64,000 nt of DNA. Origin: SZUA-430 sp040381215 (lineage in GTDB: Bacteria > Pseudomonadota > Alphaproteobacteria > Micropepsales > Micropepsaceae). The notes beneath the pieces were generated by a model. The model was not told the DNA's origin. It was given only the letters and a program-made list of their open reading frames with translations, and searched no databases. This document shows positions 1 through 8,680 of the stretch, in pieces. How positions within the stretch are numbered: the stretch's first letter is position 1; each line of letters opens with the position of its first letter. The DNA lies in NCBI GenBank assembly GCA_040381215.1, contig JBEIHO010000005.1, positions 1 through 64,000 on the forward strand, given 5' to 3'. The translations under genes and the position numbers were made by a program.

Positions 1-120
1 AGAAGGTGGATCGCTGCGTAAGCAGCGAGACGGATGAGGGTCTTGCCTCAGTCGCTGAAGGCCCCCATCCGTCACGCCGCTAGCGCGGCGCGACACCTTC
101 CCCCGCTTCGCGAGGGAAGG

Positions 121-240
121 GCTAGACGGTTGGTGGCAAGCACGAGCGTCATTGCCCTTCCCCCGCTTCGCGGGAGAAGGGCTAGACCGTTGGTGGCAAG
201 CACAAGCGTCATTGCCCTTCTCCCGCACAGCGGGAGAAGG
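121..240. repeat. Two-copy 60-bp tandem repeat
   Basis: Bases 121-180 and 181-240 are two head-to-tail copies of a 60-bp unit differing at only a few positions. A partial third copy of the palindromic end lies at about 102-120. Each unit carries GGTTGGTGGCAAGCAC or a close variant and ends in a palindromic GC-rich motif. Confidence 0.9.
216..240. repeat. Perfect 11-bp-stem palindrome (REP-like)
   Basis: CCTTCTCCCGC and GCGGGAGAAGG pair perfectly around a 3-base loop (ACA). No poly-T tract follows on either strand, so this is read as a repetitive extragenic palindrome rather than a classical intrinsic terminator. Confidence 0.75.
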
Positions 241-300
241 TGGATCGCTGCGTAAGCAGCGAGACGGATGAGGGCCCTCCGCCGTGCACTGTCACCGAAA

Positions 301-1173
301 TTAGGCGGGCACGGCATAAGCCAGCAAGTCACGCCCGAACCCGAGCCGCGCCGCCGCCTCGGCATAATCGACATAGGCCTCGACGCCCTGCTCGATCAGG
401 TGGTTCTCGCAGAACACCCGCGCCAGATGCGCTCCCCGGCCGAGCGAGCGATCCTTCGCATAATTCGAATGCGGATTGGCAAGGAAAACCTCGATCGGAA
501 AACCGGTCTGCACCGACAGGACCCGATAGCCACAATGCTTGAGCAGGTTCAAGAGCCCATCCTTGTCGAAATAGGACAGATGCTCCGGCGGCGCAAACCA
601 CGTCGCAGCCGTGTCGCCCCGCGCCATCAGGGCCATCTGCAAAGCCGAATAATCGTTCGGAACACGCAGCCGAACGGCCGCATTGCGGGCAAACAACGGC
701 TTGATGTCATGCAGCAGCGCCACGGGATCAAGCACATGCTCGAGCACATTCTGCAGGTTCAAGAGCCCATAGGTCTTGCCTTCGGCAGCACGCGCCTTGA
801 TCACGCCATAGAGGTCTCCTGCCGTGAATTGCGGCAGCAGCCCCGGATTGTGTCGCGACACGCCGAAATCGGAAAAATCGCAGGCCCACACATTCCAGCC
901 CGTCTCCACGAAGGCCTGCGAGAAATACCCCTCGCCGCAGCCGACATCGAACAGGGTCCGCTCCAGCCCGTGCCGACGCGCCGTTTCCTCTGCCGCACGC
1001 GCAACATTGCGGAAATAGGCGATCTCTTCCGGAAGATACGAGGCAGCATACGATCCTTGCGGGTTCTGGAAATACTTGCCCGCATAGTGAGCCTCGAGTT
1101 CCTCACGCGAGGGCTTGGGCAAGGCCTCGCGGAAGCCAAGCGCGTTGAGTTCAGCCCGGTAGGTCACGGTCAT
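301..1173 (-). CDS. Class I SAM-dependent methyltransferase
   Basis: A 290-residue cytosolic protein with a Rossmann-type SAM-binding motif, DVGCGEG at residues 76-82, and an acidic residue after strand 2 (D99). This is the layout of Methyltransf_11/23-type enzymes acting on small molecules or sugars. The ATG start has a GAGGG ribosome site 9 bases upstream. The upstream MBL-fold gene ends 12 bases before it on the same strand, so the two are probably co-transcribed. Family methyltransferases of this kind are common in O-antigen and capsule loci, which fits the neighbour, but the substrate cannot be read from the sequence. Confidence 0.85.
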   Translation of the reverse strand: MTVTYRAELNALGFREALPKPSREELEAHYAGKYFQNPQGSYAASYLPEEIAYFRNVARAAEETARRHGLERTLFDVGCGEGYFSQAFVETGWNVWACDFSDFGVSRHNPGLLPQFTAGDLYGVIKARAAEGKTYGLLNLQNVLEHVLDPVALLHDIKPLFARNAAVRLRVPNDYSALQMALMARGDTAATWFAPPEHLSYFDKDGLLNLLKHCGYRVLSVQTGFPIEVFLANPHSNYAKDRSLGRGAHLARVFCENHLIEQGVEAYVDYAEAAARLGFGRDLLAYAVPA

Positions 1174-1185
1174 GGATGGAAACCC

Positions 1186-2502
1186 TCAGAGGTGAAAGAA
1201 TTGCAGCCCGATATGAAGGTCGGGCTCATAATGGTTGGGAGAACGGTGATAGGTCACATGCCCGCCATTTTCGGCGTTGTTCCAGTGGGAACGCCGATCG
1301 AGGACCATGCGCAACAGCCGCTCGTCAAGCCGGCAAGACAGCAAGCGCTCGATCCCCTCGCAGCTGTCCAGCGCCTTGAAGCAGGGATAGACCTGGAATG
1401 CACGCGCGAAGGCATGGATGACGACACTGAATGTCGGGCTCATCCCCAGTCGCGTCATGCGCTCCACCAGCTTGGCGGAGGCGCGCTCGATGTCGGCAAA
1501 CAGAGGCGCCGCCGCAGGAACCGGTTCGAGCTGGTAGGGATATCGCAGGCCCGCCAGCTCGCCCTCGATGTAACGCTGCATGGCAGCAACATCGATCGAC
1601 ACATAGGGCCTGTCGGCTGTGCCGCTGGCGATGTCCAGCGTATCCTTCTCGCGCAGGACGACAACCCGCGTCGAGCCAATCCCGTGCGCCTCCAGCCAGC
1701 GCGCGCACGCATCCCACGTCGCGGTTCCCAGGTACTTGTTCTTGGGATGAAGGTCACCGCCCAGCACATAGGCGCCCGCAAAGGGCAACATGAACTGCGG
1801 CTGCAACGCCAGCAGGACCGCTTGCACGTGCCGGAAATTGCGCTCGAGGATCCTCTGGCTCTCGGCAACCTTCTCGTCCTCCGTGAGGTTGTCGAAGCAG
1901 CTCGGATACGGGCCCGCCGCATTGTAGTTCAGCATGGCCAGGGTGATCGGCCCATGGCGCTCGCGCACCAGCCGCGCCGCCTCCAGCGTCAACACGTTGT
2001 CATTCGCATTCAGCGCACTGACGCCATCGCATGAAACCAGGAGGGCGGAATCGATGAGATTGCCGACCGTCGCCTCGTGAAAATTGTGCCGGGTGAACGG
2101 CGCGAACATCGTCAGCTGGAATTCCCGAAAGCCCACGGTCTCCTTGTCGCGTATCTTCACAAAGTTGGTGAATCCAAGGCCCACGAGCTTCTTGATCAGG
2201 AAGTTGGGCGGATGATCGAGCACGATGAGCGGCTTGTCCCGGTCGAAATCGAAATGCCGCTCGTCGAAATGGTCAGGATGCAGGTGCGACACATAGATGG
2301 CATCGACGTCCTGCAGGTCGGCCGGCCGCGTCTCGAGCTTGGGATAGTGACACCAGCTCCCGTCGAACACCCCATCGACAACCCAGGGATCGCAGAGGAT
2401 CCGTGTGCCTTTCTTGCCCGTGAAAATTCCGCAGGCATTGCCGATGAACGTGAAGTGCAACGGGCCAGGCGCAGGCGCATGGCGCGGGGGAATAGGGATC
2501 AT
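1186..2502 (-). CDS. MBL-fold metallohydrolase, CMP-Neu5Ac hydroxylase/UlaG-like
   Basis: 438 residues from the ATG at 2502; a TTG three codons upstream is also possible. The metal motif HLHPDH sits at residues 73-78. The N-terminal pattern with GNA near 21-23, DPW at 38-40 and a later W..P recalls the metallo-beta-lactamase-fold part of CMP-N-acetylneuraminate monooxygenase and UlaG-like lactonases. This is a resemblance, not an assignment, and no Rieske domain is present. It is probably in one operon with the downstream methyltransferase and may modify a glycan or nucleotide sugar. Substrate unknown. Confidence 0.7.
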   Translation of the reverse strand: MIPIPPRHAPAPGPLHFTFIGNACGIFTGKKGTRILCDPWVVDGVFDGSWCHYPKLETRPADLQDVDAIYVSHLHPDHFDERHFDFDRDKPLIVLDHPPNFLIKKLVGLGFTNFVKIRDKETVGFREFQLTMFAPFTRHNFHEATVGNLIDSALLVSCDGVSALNANDNVLTLEAARLVRERHGPITLAMLNYNAAGPYPSCFDNLTEDEKVAESQRILERNFRHVQAVLLALQPQFMLPFAGAYVLGGDLHPKNKYLGTATWDACARWLEAHGIGSTRVVVLREKDTLDIASGTADRPYVSIDVAAMQRYIEGELAGLRYPYQLEPVPAAAPLFADIERASAKLVERMTRLGMSPTFSVVIHAFARAFQVYPCFKALDSCEGIERLLSCRLDERLLRMVLDRRSHWNNAENGGHVTYHRSPNHYEPDLHIGLQFFHL

Positions 2503-2636
2503 GATTCGCAATCATCGTGAGGCTCAGGCCACACGTCGAGCTAATTTTCCTGAAGCCGGAACATGACCGCGGCTTGCGGATTGCGCACGGACTTCAATCC
2601 TGATGCAATGACCACACGCCGAACGCGAGCAAGCTG

Positions 2637-3788
2637 ATGACACAACCAGTCCCCTTCCGCATCGAAATCCCGCAAGCCACCATCAACCGCATCATGGAAC
2701 GGGTACGCACCGTCGAATGGCCCGACGCGCCCGAGGGCGGCGGCTGGGCCTACGGCGCCGAACTCGCCACCATGAAGGAGATCGTTGAATACTGGCTGCA
2801 CGGCTATGACTGGTACCGTGAACAGGACGCGTTGAACCGCTGGCCCCACTTCAAGGCACGCGTGCGTGATCTCGACATCCACTTCATCCATGTCCGCTCG
2901 AACAGCGACAGGCGCCGCCCGCTGCTCATCACCCATGGCTGGCCCGGTTCGATCATGGAATTCATGAACATCATCGAGCCCCTCGCCTTCCCGGAGAAGC
3001 ATGCTGGCAAGGCCAGTGACGCCTTCGACCTCGTGATCCCCTCGCTGCCCGGCTATGGCTTTTCAGGCAAGCCCGCCAAGCCGATCAGCCCGCGCACGGT
3101 GGCCTCCTATTTCGACGAACTCATGGTCGGCACGCTCGGCTACACGAACTACATAGCGCAGGGTGGCGACTGGGGCTCGTCCGTGTCCGGGTGGCTCGGC
3201 TACGACCACCCCCAGTGCCGCGCCGTGCACCTCAACATGTTTGGCTGGCGCTCGCCGGGCGTGGAACCCGAGACGCCGGAGGAAAAGCAGTCAGCCCAGC
3301 ACGCCGAGATGCTCTTCAATTTCGAGGGCGCCTATTTCCGCGAGCAGTCAACCAAGCCGCTGACGCTCTCCTACCCGGTGATGGACTCACCCGTCGGCAT
3401 GGCCGCCTGGATCCTCGAGAAATTCCATGGCTGGTCGGACCTCGACAACAACAAGCTGGAATCCGTCTACACGAAGGACCAACTAATCACCAACGTGATG
3501 ATCTACCTCGTCACGCGCACCTTCGGCACGTCGACGTGGCTCTACCGTGGCCTGTTCGAGGACACGAGCGGCAAGCCCGTGCCGCCGAAGTCTCGCATCG
3601 AAAAGCCCGTCGGCATCGCCCGCTTCCCGAAGGACCTGATCCCCTTCCCGCCCCGCTCGCTCGTCGAGCGCCACATGAACGTCACCCACTGGACCGAGTT
3701 CCAGCGCGGCGGCCACTTCGCCGCCATGGAACGCCCGCAAGACCTCGTCGAGGACATCCGTACCTTCGCAAGAATCCTCGACAAATAA
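2637..3788 (+). CDS. Epoxide hydrolase (EHN-domain type)
   Basis: 383 residues, with an N-terminal EHN region (about 1-110) followed by an alpha/beta-hydrolase domain. The oxyanion motif HGWPGS is at 100-105. The nucleophile elbow GGDWGS at 176-181 puts Asp178 in the catalytic position, as in epoxide hydrolases rather than serine esterases. The C-terminal GGHFAAMERP supplies the catalytic His (about 360). It would open epoxides to vicinal diols in the cytosol. It is transcribed away from the MBL-fold gene, with 134 bases between them for promoters. Physiological substrate unknown. Confidence 0.88.
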   Translation: MTQPVPFRIEIPQATINRIMERVRTVEWPDAPEGGGWAYGAELATMKEIVEYWLHGYDWYREQDALNRWPHFKARVRDLDIHFIHVRSNSDRRRPLLITHGWPGSIMEFMNIIEPLAFPEKHAGKASDAFDLVIPSLPGYGFSGKPAKPISPRTVASYFDELMVGTLGYTNYIAQGGDWGSSVSGWLGYDHPQCRAVHLNMFGWRSPGVEPETPEEKQSAQHAEMLFNFEGAYFREQSTKPLTLSYPVMDSPVGMAAWILEKFHGWSDLDNNKLESVYTKDQLITNVMIYLVTRTFGTSTWLYRGLFEDTSGKPVPPKSRIEKPVGIARFPKDLIPFPPRSLVERHMNVTHWTEFQRGGHFAAMERPQDLVEDIRTFARILDK

Positions 3789-3930
3789 CGGTGGCACCAC
3801 CAGCACCAAAAGTTATTGGAATTTCACACCCCGTCATGGCCGGTTGCGCTGCAAAGCAACGCCGAACAACACCCGACGAAAGTGTCTCTCGTGTCACAAA
3901 CCCTGTTCGGAAACGGGGGAAATCAGGGTG

Positions 3931-4908
3931 TCACGCCAACCCCACCCGCCCCATGGACAGGTACTTGTCCCATCGCGCCTTGCGCAGCGCATCGGCAGGC
4001 ATGCTCTCCAGCTCGGTAAGCGCGAGGTCGATCACGTCGCCGGCATCCTCCATCGCCTGCGCGCGACCACGCTGCGCGCCGCCCACCGGCTCGGGAATGA
4101 TGGAATCGATGATGCGCAGCTGGAACAGGTCCTGCGCCGTCACTTTCATGGCGGTGGCTGCATCCTGCGGCGAGAAACTGGGCGGGGCCCCAAGCTTGGA
4201 CTTGCCCAGGATCGACGAACACCCCTCCGGCGAAATCACCGAATAGACGGAGTGCTCCAGCATGTAGACACGGTCGGCCGTCGCAAGCGCGACCGCACCA
4301 CCCGATCCGCCCTCGCCGATGATGACCGACACCAGCGGCACACCCAGGGTCAGGCAGCGTTCCGTTGACCGGGCAATCGCCTCGCCCTGCCCGCGCTCCT
4401 CGGCGCTGAGGCCCGGATACGCGCCCGACGTATCGACCAGCGTGACAACCGGCATGTTGAACCGCTCCGCCATCGTCATCAGGCGCACCGCCTTGCGATA
4501 GCCGTCGGGCATCGCCATGCCGAAATTATGGCGCAGGCGCGATTTCGTGTCGTTGCCCTTCTCGTGACCGATAACCATCACCGACCGGCCGCGAAACGAG
4601 GCAAGCCCGCCAAGGATCGCCTTGTCGTCGGCAAACACCCGATCGCCACCCAGCGGCGTGAAGTCCTGGAATAGGGCGTGGATATAGTCGAGGAAATGCG
4701 GCCGCTCCGGATGCCGGGCAACCTGCGTCTTCTGCCACGGCGTCAGCTTGGAATAGATGTCCCGCAGCAGCAGCCCGGCTTTGTGCTCGAGCTTGGAGAC
4801 CTCCTCCTCAAGCGAGATTGCCTCGCCCTGGGCGGACATGCGCCGGAGTTCCTCGATCTTGCCCTCGAGGTCGGCAATCGGCTTTTCAAAGTCGAGATAG
4901 GTTGTCAT
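3931..4908 (-). CDS. accA: Acetyl-CoA carboxylase carboxyltransferase subunit alpha
   Basis: 325 residues beginning MTTYLDFEKPI, the usual AccA start; an in-frame upstream ATG at 4944 would add 12 residues without family support. With AccD it transfers carboxyl from biotin-BCCP to acetyl-CoA, giving malonyl-CoA for fatty-acid synthesis. Typical blocks are seen: LTPWQKTQVARHPERPH, the crotonase-like core with VDTSGAYPG, and GEGGSGGA near the middle. Length is normal. It is convergent with the epoxide hydrolase gene; the 142-base gap shows no clear terminator. Confidence 0.97.
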   Translation of the reverse strand: MTTYLDFEKPIADLEGKIEELRRMSAQGEAISLEEEVSKLEHKAGLLLRDIYSKLTPWQKTQVARHPERPHFLDYIHALFQDFTPLGGDRVFADDKAILGGLASFRGRSVMVIGHEKGNDTKSRLRHNFGMAMPDGYRKAVRLMTMAERFNMPVVTLVDTSGAYPGLSAEERGQGEAIARSTERCLTLGVPLVSVIIGEGGSGGAVALATADRVYMLEHSVYSVISPEGCSSILGKSKLGAPPSFSPQDAATAMKVTAQDLFQLRIIDSIIPEPVGGAQRGRAQAMEDAGDVIDLALTELESMPADALRKARWDKYLSMGRVGLA

Positions 4909-5005
4909 GCGCCCTTGGGTAACATCGGTCGCACCCCCGTGCAAACCGGAAAAATCCCCAGCCCGACCAGAGGGTTAAGCCCCGCAAATCTACAAGTCCT
5001 CAATG

Positions 5006-5037
5006 AAAAAAGGCGCACCGGAAGGGTCCGGTGCGCC
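5006..5037 (-). terminator. Rho-independent terminator
   Basis: Read on the minus strand: GGCGCACCGG, a 6-base loop, CCGGTGCGCC, then TTTTTT. A 10-bp GC-rich stem plus T-run is a strong intrinsic terminator. It sits 28 bases beyond the stop of the glycine-zipper gene and isolates it from accA. Confidence 0.92.
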
Positions 5038-5064
5038 GGGCGCCAGCAAAGGCGGGGGGCTGCC

Positions 5065-5574
5065 TCAGTAGCGGTAATCATCCCGATAGCGCCGGTCGCG
5101 ATGCCGCCGGTCGCGGTAGTAACCATCATCGCCATAGTACCCGTCACGATAGTCCCGGCGACGCTCGTCACGACAGGCATCACGCGCAATCGCATTTCCC
5201 GCCACGCCGCCGATGATGGCGCCGACCACGGTCGCCGCACCACGGTCACCACCGCGCGCCGCGTTGTTGCCGATGGCACCGCCGATGATCCCGCCAATCA
5301 CGGCACCAGCCGCCCCGTCATCGCGACAGCCGCGCCGATCACGCCGATCGCGCCGGCCCTCGTAGTACCCTCCATGATAGCCCGGCGGCGGACCATAGCC
5401 CGGCCCGTAACCCGGCCCGTAACCGGGTCCGTAGGACGGCGGTGGCGGCGGCGGGGGGCCATAGCCGGGCCCATAATAGCCGGGAGGCGGCCCATCGCGG
5501 TCCGCAAGGGCCGGGCCCGCTGCGCCGGCGATCAGCGCGAGGGCAGCAACCGCAGAAACGATGATCTTCTTCAT
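5065..5574 (-). CDS. Secreted glycine-zipper (2TM) envelope protein, Pro/Tyr/Gly-rich
   Basis: 169 residues with a clear Sec signal peptide (about 1-24, ending GPALA). A low-complexity stretch follows, rich in PGYGP-type repeats and a poly-Pro run. Next is a pair of glycine-zipper segments (IGGIIGGAIGN and VGAIIGGVAGNAIA), and then an Arg/Asp/Tyr-rich tail with repeated RDR and YRD units. Glycine-zipper proteins of this sort insert in or lie against the outer membrane. The precise role is unknown. It is a single-gene unit closed by a strong terminator. Confidence 0.8.
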   Translation of the reverse strand: MKKIIVSAVAALALIAGAAGPALADRDGPPPGYYGPGYGPPPPPPPSYGPGYGPGYGPGYGPPPGYHGGYYEGRRDRRDRRGCRDDGAAGAVIGGIIGGAIGNNAARGGDRGAATVVGAIIGGVAGNAIARDACRDERRRDYRDGYYGDDGYYRDRRHRDRRYRDDYRY

Positions 5575-5709
5575 GGCTTCTCTCCTGAAGCAGCGGTCAG
5601 TCCGGTCTGGGCTGGAACTCCGCTGGCTTTTCGGTGCGCACAGTGCAACCCGCAGCCTGAATGCAGCATGAACGGATGAAAGCCCGGAAAAACAGGGATT
5701 TCCGCCAGG

Positions 5710-7593
5710 TCAGATCTCGACCTGCGTCCCCATCTCGACCACCCGGTTGGCCGGGATCCGGAAGAACCGGGTTGCCGAGAGCGCCGTCGCCTGCATGGCG
5801 ATGAAGAGCGCCGCCTGCCACCGCCGCAACTCCGACCGGCTGGCAGGGATCAGCGTCTCGCGCCCGAGGAAGAACGTCGTCTGCATCAGGTCGAAAGACA
5901 GGCCGAACGGCCTGCAGAGTTCCAGCGCCCGCGGCACATCGGGCCGCTCCATGAAGCCGTAGTGGACGGTGACCCTGTGGAAGCCTTTTCCAAGCTTCTC
6001 GACCTCGATCCGCTGCGCCTCCGAGACGCGCGGCACGTCGTCGACATTGACCTTCATGATGACCACGCGCTCGTGCACCACGTGGTTATGCTTGAGATTG
6101 TGCAGGAATGCCGCAGGCACCACGGCCGGGTTCGACGTCATGAACACGGCCGTCCCGGTCACCCGCTCGACCGTCCGATCCCAGCGCTCGAGGAATTCCT
6201 GGATCGGCATGGCATCGCGATAGAGCTTCGAGACCAGGATCTCGCGCCCGCGGTTCCAGACCAGGAACACGGTCAGCGCCGCCACGGCAGCCACGATCGG
6301 GAACCACCCCCCGGAGGGGATCTTGAGCAGGTTCGAGCCCACATAGAGCAGGTCGACCACGAAGAACAGGCCAAAGACGCCATAGGCCAGCCACCGCGAC
6401 CACCCCCACATCCATCGCGCGACGATCGCCGCGAGGATCGTGTCGATCATCATGGCCCCCGTCACCGCAAGCCCATAGGCATGGGTCAGCGCACTCGACG
6501 TGCCGAACGAAACCACGATCACGGTCACGCCGATCATCAGCATCCAGTTGATCTGCGGAATATAGATCTGCCCCATCTCCGTCGCCGAAGTGTGACGGAT
6601 GTCCATCCGCGGCAGGTAGCCAAGCTGGATGGCCTGGCGCGTCAGCGAGAACACCCCCGAGATCACGGCCTGGCTGGCAATGACCGTGGCAAAGGTGGCA
6701 AGCCCGACCATCGGGAACAGCGCCCATTGAGGCGCCATGTTGAAGAACAGGTTCTCGAGCGACCCCGGCGAGGCAAGCAGCAGCGCGCCCTGTCCGAAAT
6801 AGCTGCACAGCAGACACACCACCACACCCGCCCACGCCATGCGGATGGGCCCTTTGCCGAAATGGCCCATGTCGGCGTAGAGCGCTTCCGCCCCCGTGAC
6901 GCACAGCACGATCGAGCCCAGCGCCACGAACGCCGTCCATGGCTGGGCAATGGCAAGCTCGAGGGCGTAAAGAGGCGACACGGCGACCAGCACATGCGGC
7001 CGCTCGATGATCTGAAGCAGCCCCAGGAAGCCGATCGTGCCAAACCAGAGCAGCATGATCGGCGCGAAGAAGCGCGCGACGCCGCCCGTGCCGCGACTCT
7101 GGAACAGGAACAGCGACAGCAGGATCACGGTCGCGATGGGAACGATGTAGGGCTTGAACTCGCGCGAGGCCGAAAGACCTTCAACCGCCGACAGCACCGA
7201 CACGGACGGCGTGATCAGGGCATCGCCATAGAAAAGCCCGAGCCCTGTCAGCGCCAGCAGCGAGATCACCCGCCGGCGCCGCGGCGCCGCCTGCCCGGTA
7301 CGCAAGGCCAGCGATGCGAGAGAAAGCACACCGCCCTCGCCCTTGTTGTTGGCCCGCATCACGAAGGCGCAATACTTGATCGACACCACGATCATCAGCG
7401 ACCAGAACGCCAGCGACAGCACGCCATAGACCGACGCCTGGTTCATCGCCATGCCACCCGACGCGCCGAACGTCTCGCGCATCATGTAAAGCGGGCTTGT
7501 TCCGATGTCGCCGAACACCACGCCAAGCGCGGCAAGCGCCAGCATGCGCTGTTGCTGCGCTGACACCTTCGTATCCTGAGGGGCTGCTTCCAT
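5710..7593 (-). CDS. kup: Low-affinity potassium/proton symporter Kup
   Basis: 627 residues, the normal length for KUP/HAK/KT transporters. The N-terminal signature VVFGDIGTSPLY is intact. About 12 hydrophobic segments fill residues 20-430, and a hydrophilic cytosolic domain of about 170 residues follows. It imports K+ with H+ across the inner membrane. It reads as its own unit: a 29-base gap separates its start from the stop of the malyl-CoA lyase gene upstream on the same strand, so read-through is possible. Alphaproteobacteria often carry several kup paralogues. Confidence 0.96.
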   Translation of the reverse strand: MEAAPQDTKVSAQQQRMLALAALGVVFGDIGTSPLYMMRETFGASGGMAMNQASVYGVLSLAFWSLMIVVSIKYCAFVMRANNKGEGGVLSLASLALRTGQAAPRRRRVISLLALTGLGLFYGDALITPSVSVLSAVEGLSASREFKPYIVPIATVILLSLFLFQSRGTGGVARFFAPIMLLWFGTIGFLGLLQIIERPHVLVAVSPLYALELAIAQPWTAFVALGSIVLCVTGAEALYADMGHFGKGPIRMAWAGVVVCLLCSYFGQGALLLASPGSLENLFFNMAPQWALFPMVGLATFATVIASQAVISGVFSLTRQAIQLGYLPRMDIRHTSATEMGQIYIPQINWMLMIGVTVIVVSFGTSSALTHAYGLAVTGAMMIDTILAAIVARWMWGWSRWLAYGVFGLFFVVDLLYVGSNLLKIPSGGWFPIVAAVAALTVFLVWNRGREILVSKLYRDAMPIQEFLERWDRTVERVTGTAVFMTSNPAVVPAAFLHNLKHNHVVHERVVIMKVNVDDVPRVSEAQRIEVEKLGKGFHRVTVHYGFMERPDVPRALELCRPFGLSFDLMQTTFFLGRETLIPASRSELRRWQAALFIAMQATALSATRFFRIPANRVVEMGTQVEI

Positions 7594-7622
7594 GTGCGCG
7601 ATGACCGGATAGGGCTTCGGGG

Positions 7623-8609
7623 CTAGGCCTTGGTCCGCTCGCGGATCATCTTCATCTGACCCACGATCACTTCGGCCTGCCGGATCGACGCCAGGTCGAT
7701 CAGCTTGCCATTGAGCGAAACCGCGCCCATGCCCTTTTCGGCACCTTCCTGCATCGCCTTGAGGATGGCCTCGGCACCCGCAACCTCTTCGGCGGGCGGC
7801 GTGAAGACATCATTGGCAAGCGCCACCTGCGAGGGATGGATCGCCCATTTGCCTTCGCAACCCAGCACGGCCGAACGCTTCGCCTGCGCCAGGAAACCTT
7901 CCGCGTCGGAATAGTCGCCGAACGGGCCATCGATGGGACGCAGGCCGTGCGCGCGCGCCGCGGCAACCATGCGCACCGTCACATAGTGCCAGAGATCCGA
8001 CCAATGCGTGTCACGCACGCCGGCAGCCCCCTTGTCGGTCAGCACGACATAGTCCTTGTTGGGCCCGCCGATATTGGTCGTACGCATGCCGGCCGACGCC
8101 GCATAGTCCGCCGAACCGAAATGCAGCGACTCGAGCCGCTTCGAGGACCCGGCAATCGCCTCGATATTGTTCAGCCCCAGCACGCTCTCGATGATGACCT
8201 CGAGCTTCATCTTCTTCTGGCGGCCCACCGCCATTTCCGCCTGCGAGATCAGCATGTCGATCGCATAGACATCGGCCGCGACGCCGACCTTGGGAATCAT
8301 GATCAGGTCAAGCCGCTCGCCCGCCTGCTCGACGATGTCGATGACATCGCGATAACACCACGCCGTATCAAGGCCGTTGATGCGCACCGAGATCGACTTG
8401 GTACCGAAATTGACGGTCTTGAGACCTTCGATGATGTTGGCACGCGCCTTCGGCTTGTCGGCCGGCGCGACGCTGTCCTCGAGGTCGAGGCAGATGACAT
8501 CGGCATCCGACGCCGCCGCCTTCTCGAACAACTGGGGACGCACGCCAGGCACAAACAATTGCGACCGGTTCAGGCGCGGCGCAATACGTTCGACTGTGGT
8601 GAAGCTCAT
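7623..8609 (-). CDS. mcl1: L-malyl-CoA/beta-methylmalyl-CoA lyase
   Basis: 328 residues of the HpcH/HpaI-CitE aldolase superfamily. CLDLEDSVAP holds acidic metal-binding residues, and RINGLDTAW and IIESVLGLNNIE fit the Mcl1/MclA group. The family cleaves L-malyl-CoA to acetyl-CoA and glyoxylate, and beta-methylmalyl-CoA to propionyl-CoA and glyoxylate. These reactions serve the ethylmalonyl-CoA pathway, the serine cycle or the 3-hydroxypropionate cycle. No partner of those pathways lies nearby, so which cycle it serves cannot be decided here. A related thioesterase (Mcl2-type) is the main alternative, but the overall motif set favours the lyase. Confidence 0.85.
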   Translation of the reverse strand: MSFTTVERIAPRLNRSQLFVPGVRPQLFEKAAASDADVICLDLEDSVAPADKPKARANIIEGLKTVNFGTKSISVRINGLDTAWCYRDVIDIVEQAGERLDLIMIPKVGVAADVYAIDMLISQAEMAVGRQKKMKLEVIIESVLGLNNIEAIAGSSKRLESLHFGSADYAASAGMRTTNIGGPNKDYVVLTDKGAAGVRDTHWSDLWHYVTVRMVAAARAHGLRPIDGPFGDYSDAEGFLAQAKRSAVLGCEGKWAIHPSQVALANDVFTPPAEEVAGAEAILKAMQEGAEKGMGAVSLNGKLIDLASIRQAEVIVGQMKMIRERTKA

Positions 8610-8680
8610 TGAAATGCCACGCCCGGCTGAGGCGCCCCTTCTCCGCGAGGCCGGGAAGCTAGGCTCGCAGCCTCACACAG

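Larger units (their letters stand above)
1..274. repeat. Extragenic repeat block with 40-bp flanking direct repeats
   Basis: Bases 1-40 and 235-274 are an identical 40-bp direct repeat (offset 234 bp) that includes the small palindrome GCTGCGTAAGCAGC. Between them lie GC-rich palindromic units. The wording (CCTTCTCCCGC, GCGGGAGAAGG, then GGATGAGGG) resembles the extragenic palindromic repeats scattered in many Proteobacteria; that family resemblance is from memory. No gene is seen in bases 1-300. The block lies just past the stop of the leftward methyltransferase gene, so it could help end its transcript, but there is no T-run. Confidence 0.85.

Noticed and set aside
1..274. CRISPR-like array
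   Set aside because: Only two 60-bp copies, with no spacer diversity and no cas genes. It is a tandem or extragenic palindromic repeat.
268..2034. 588-codon rightward open frame
   Set aside because: It lies antisense to the methyltransferase and MBL-fold genes, has Arg/His-rich unnatural composition and no ribosome site.
5962..7563. 533-codon rightward open frame
   Set aside because: It is antisense to kup, which has clear family motifs. Its composition (Arg, His, Asp, Gln rich) is that of a GC-rich shadow frame.
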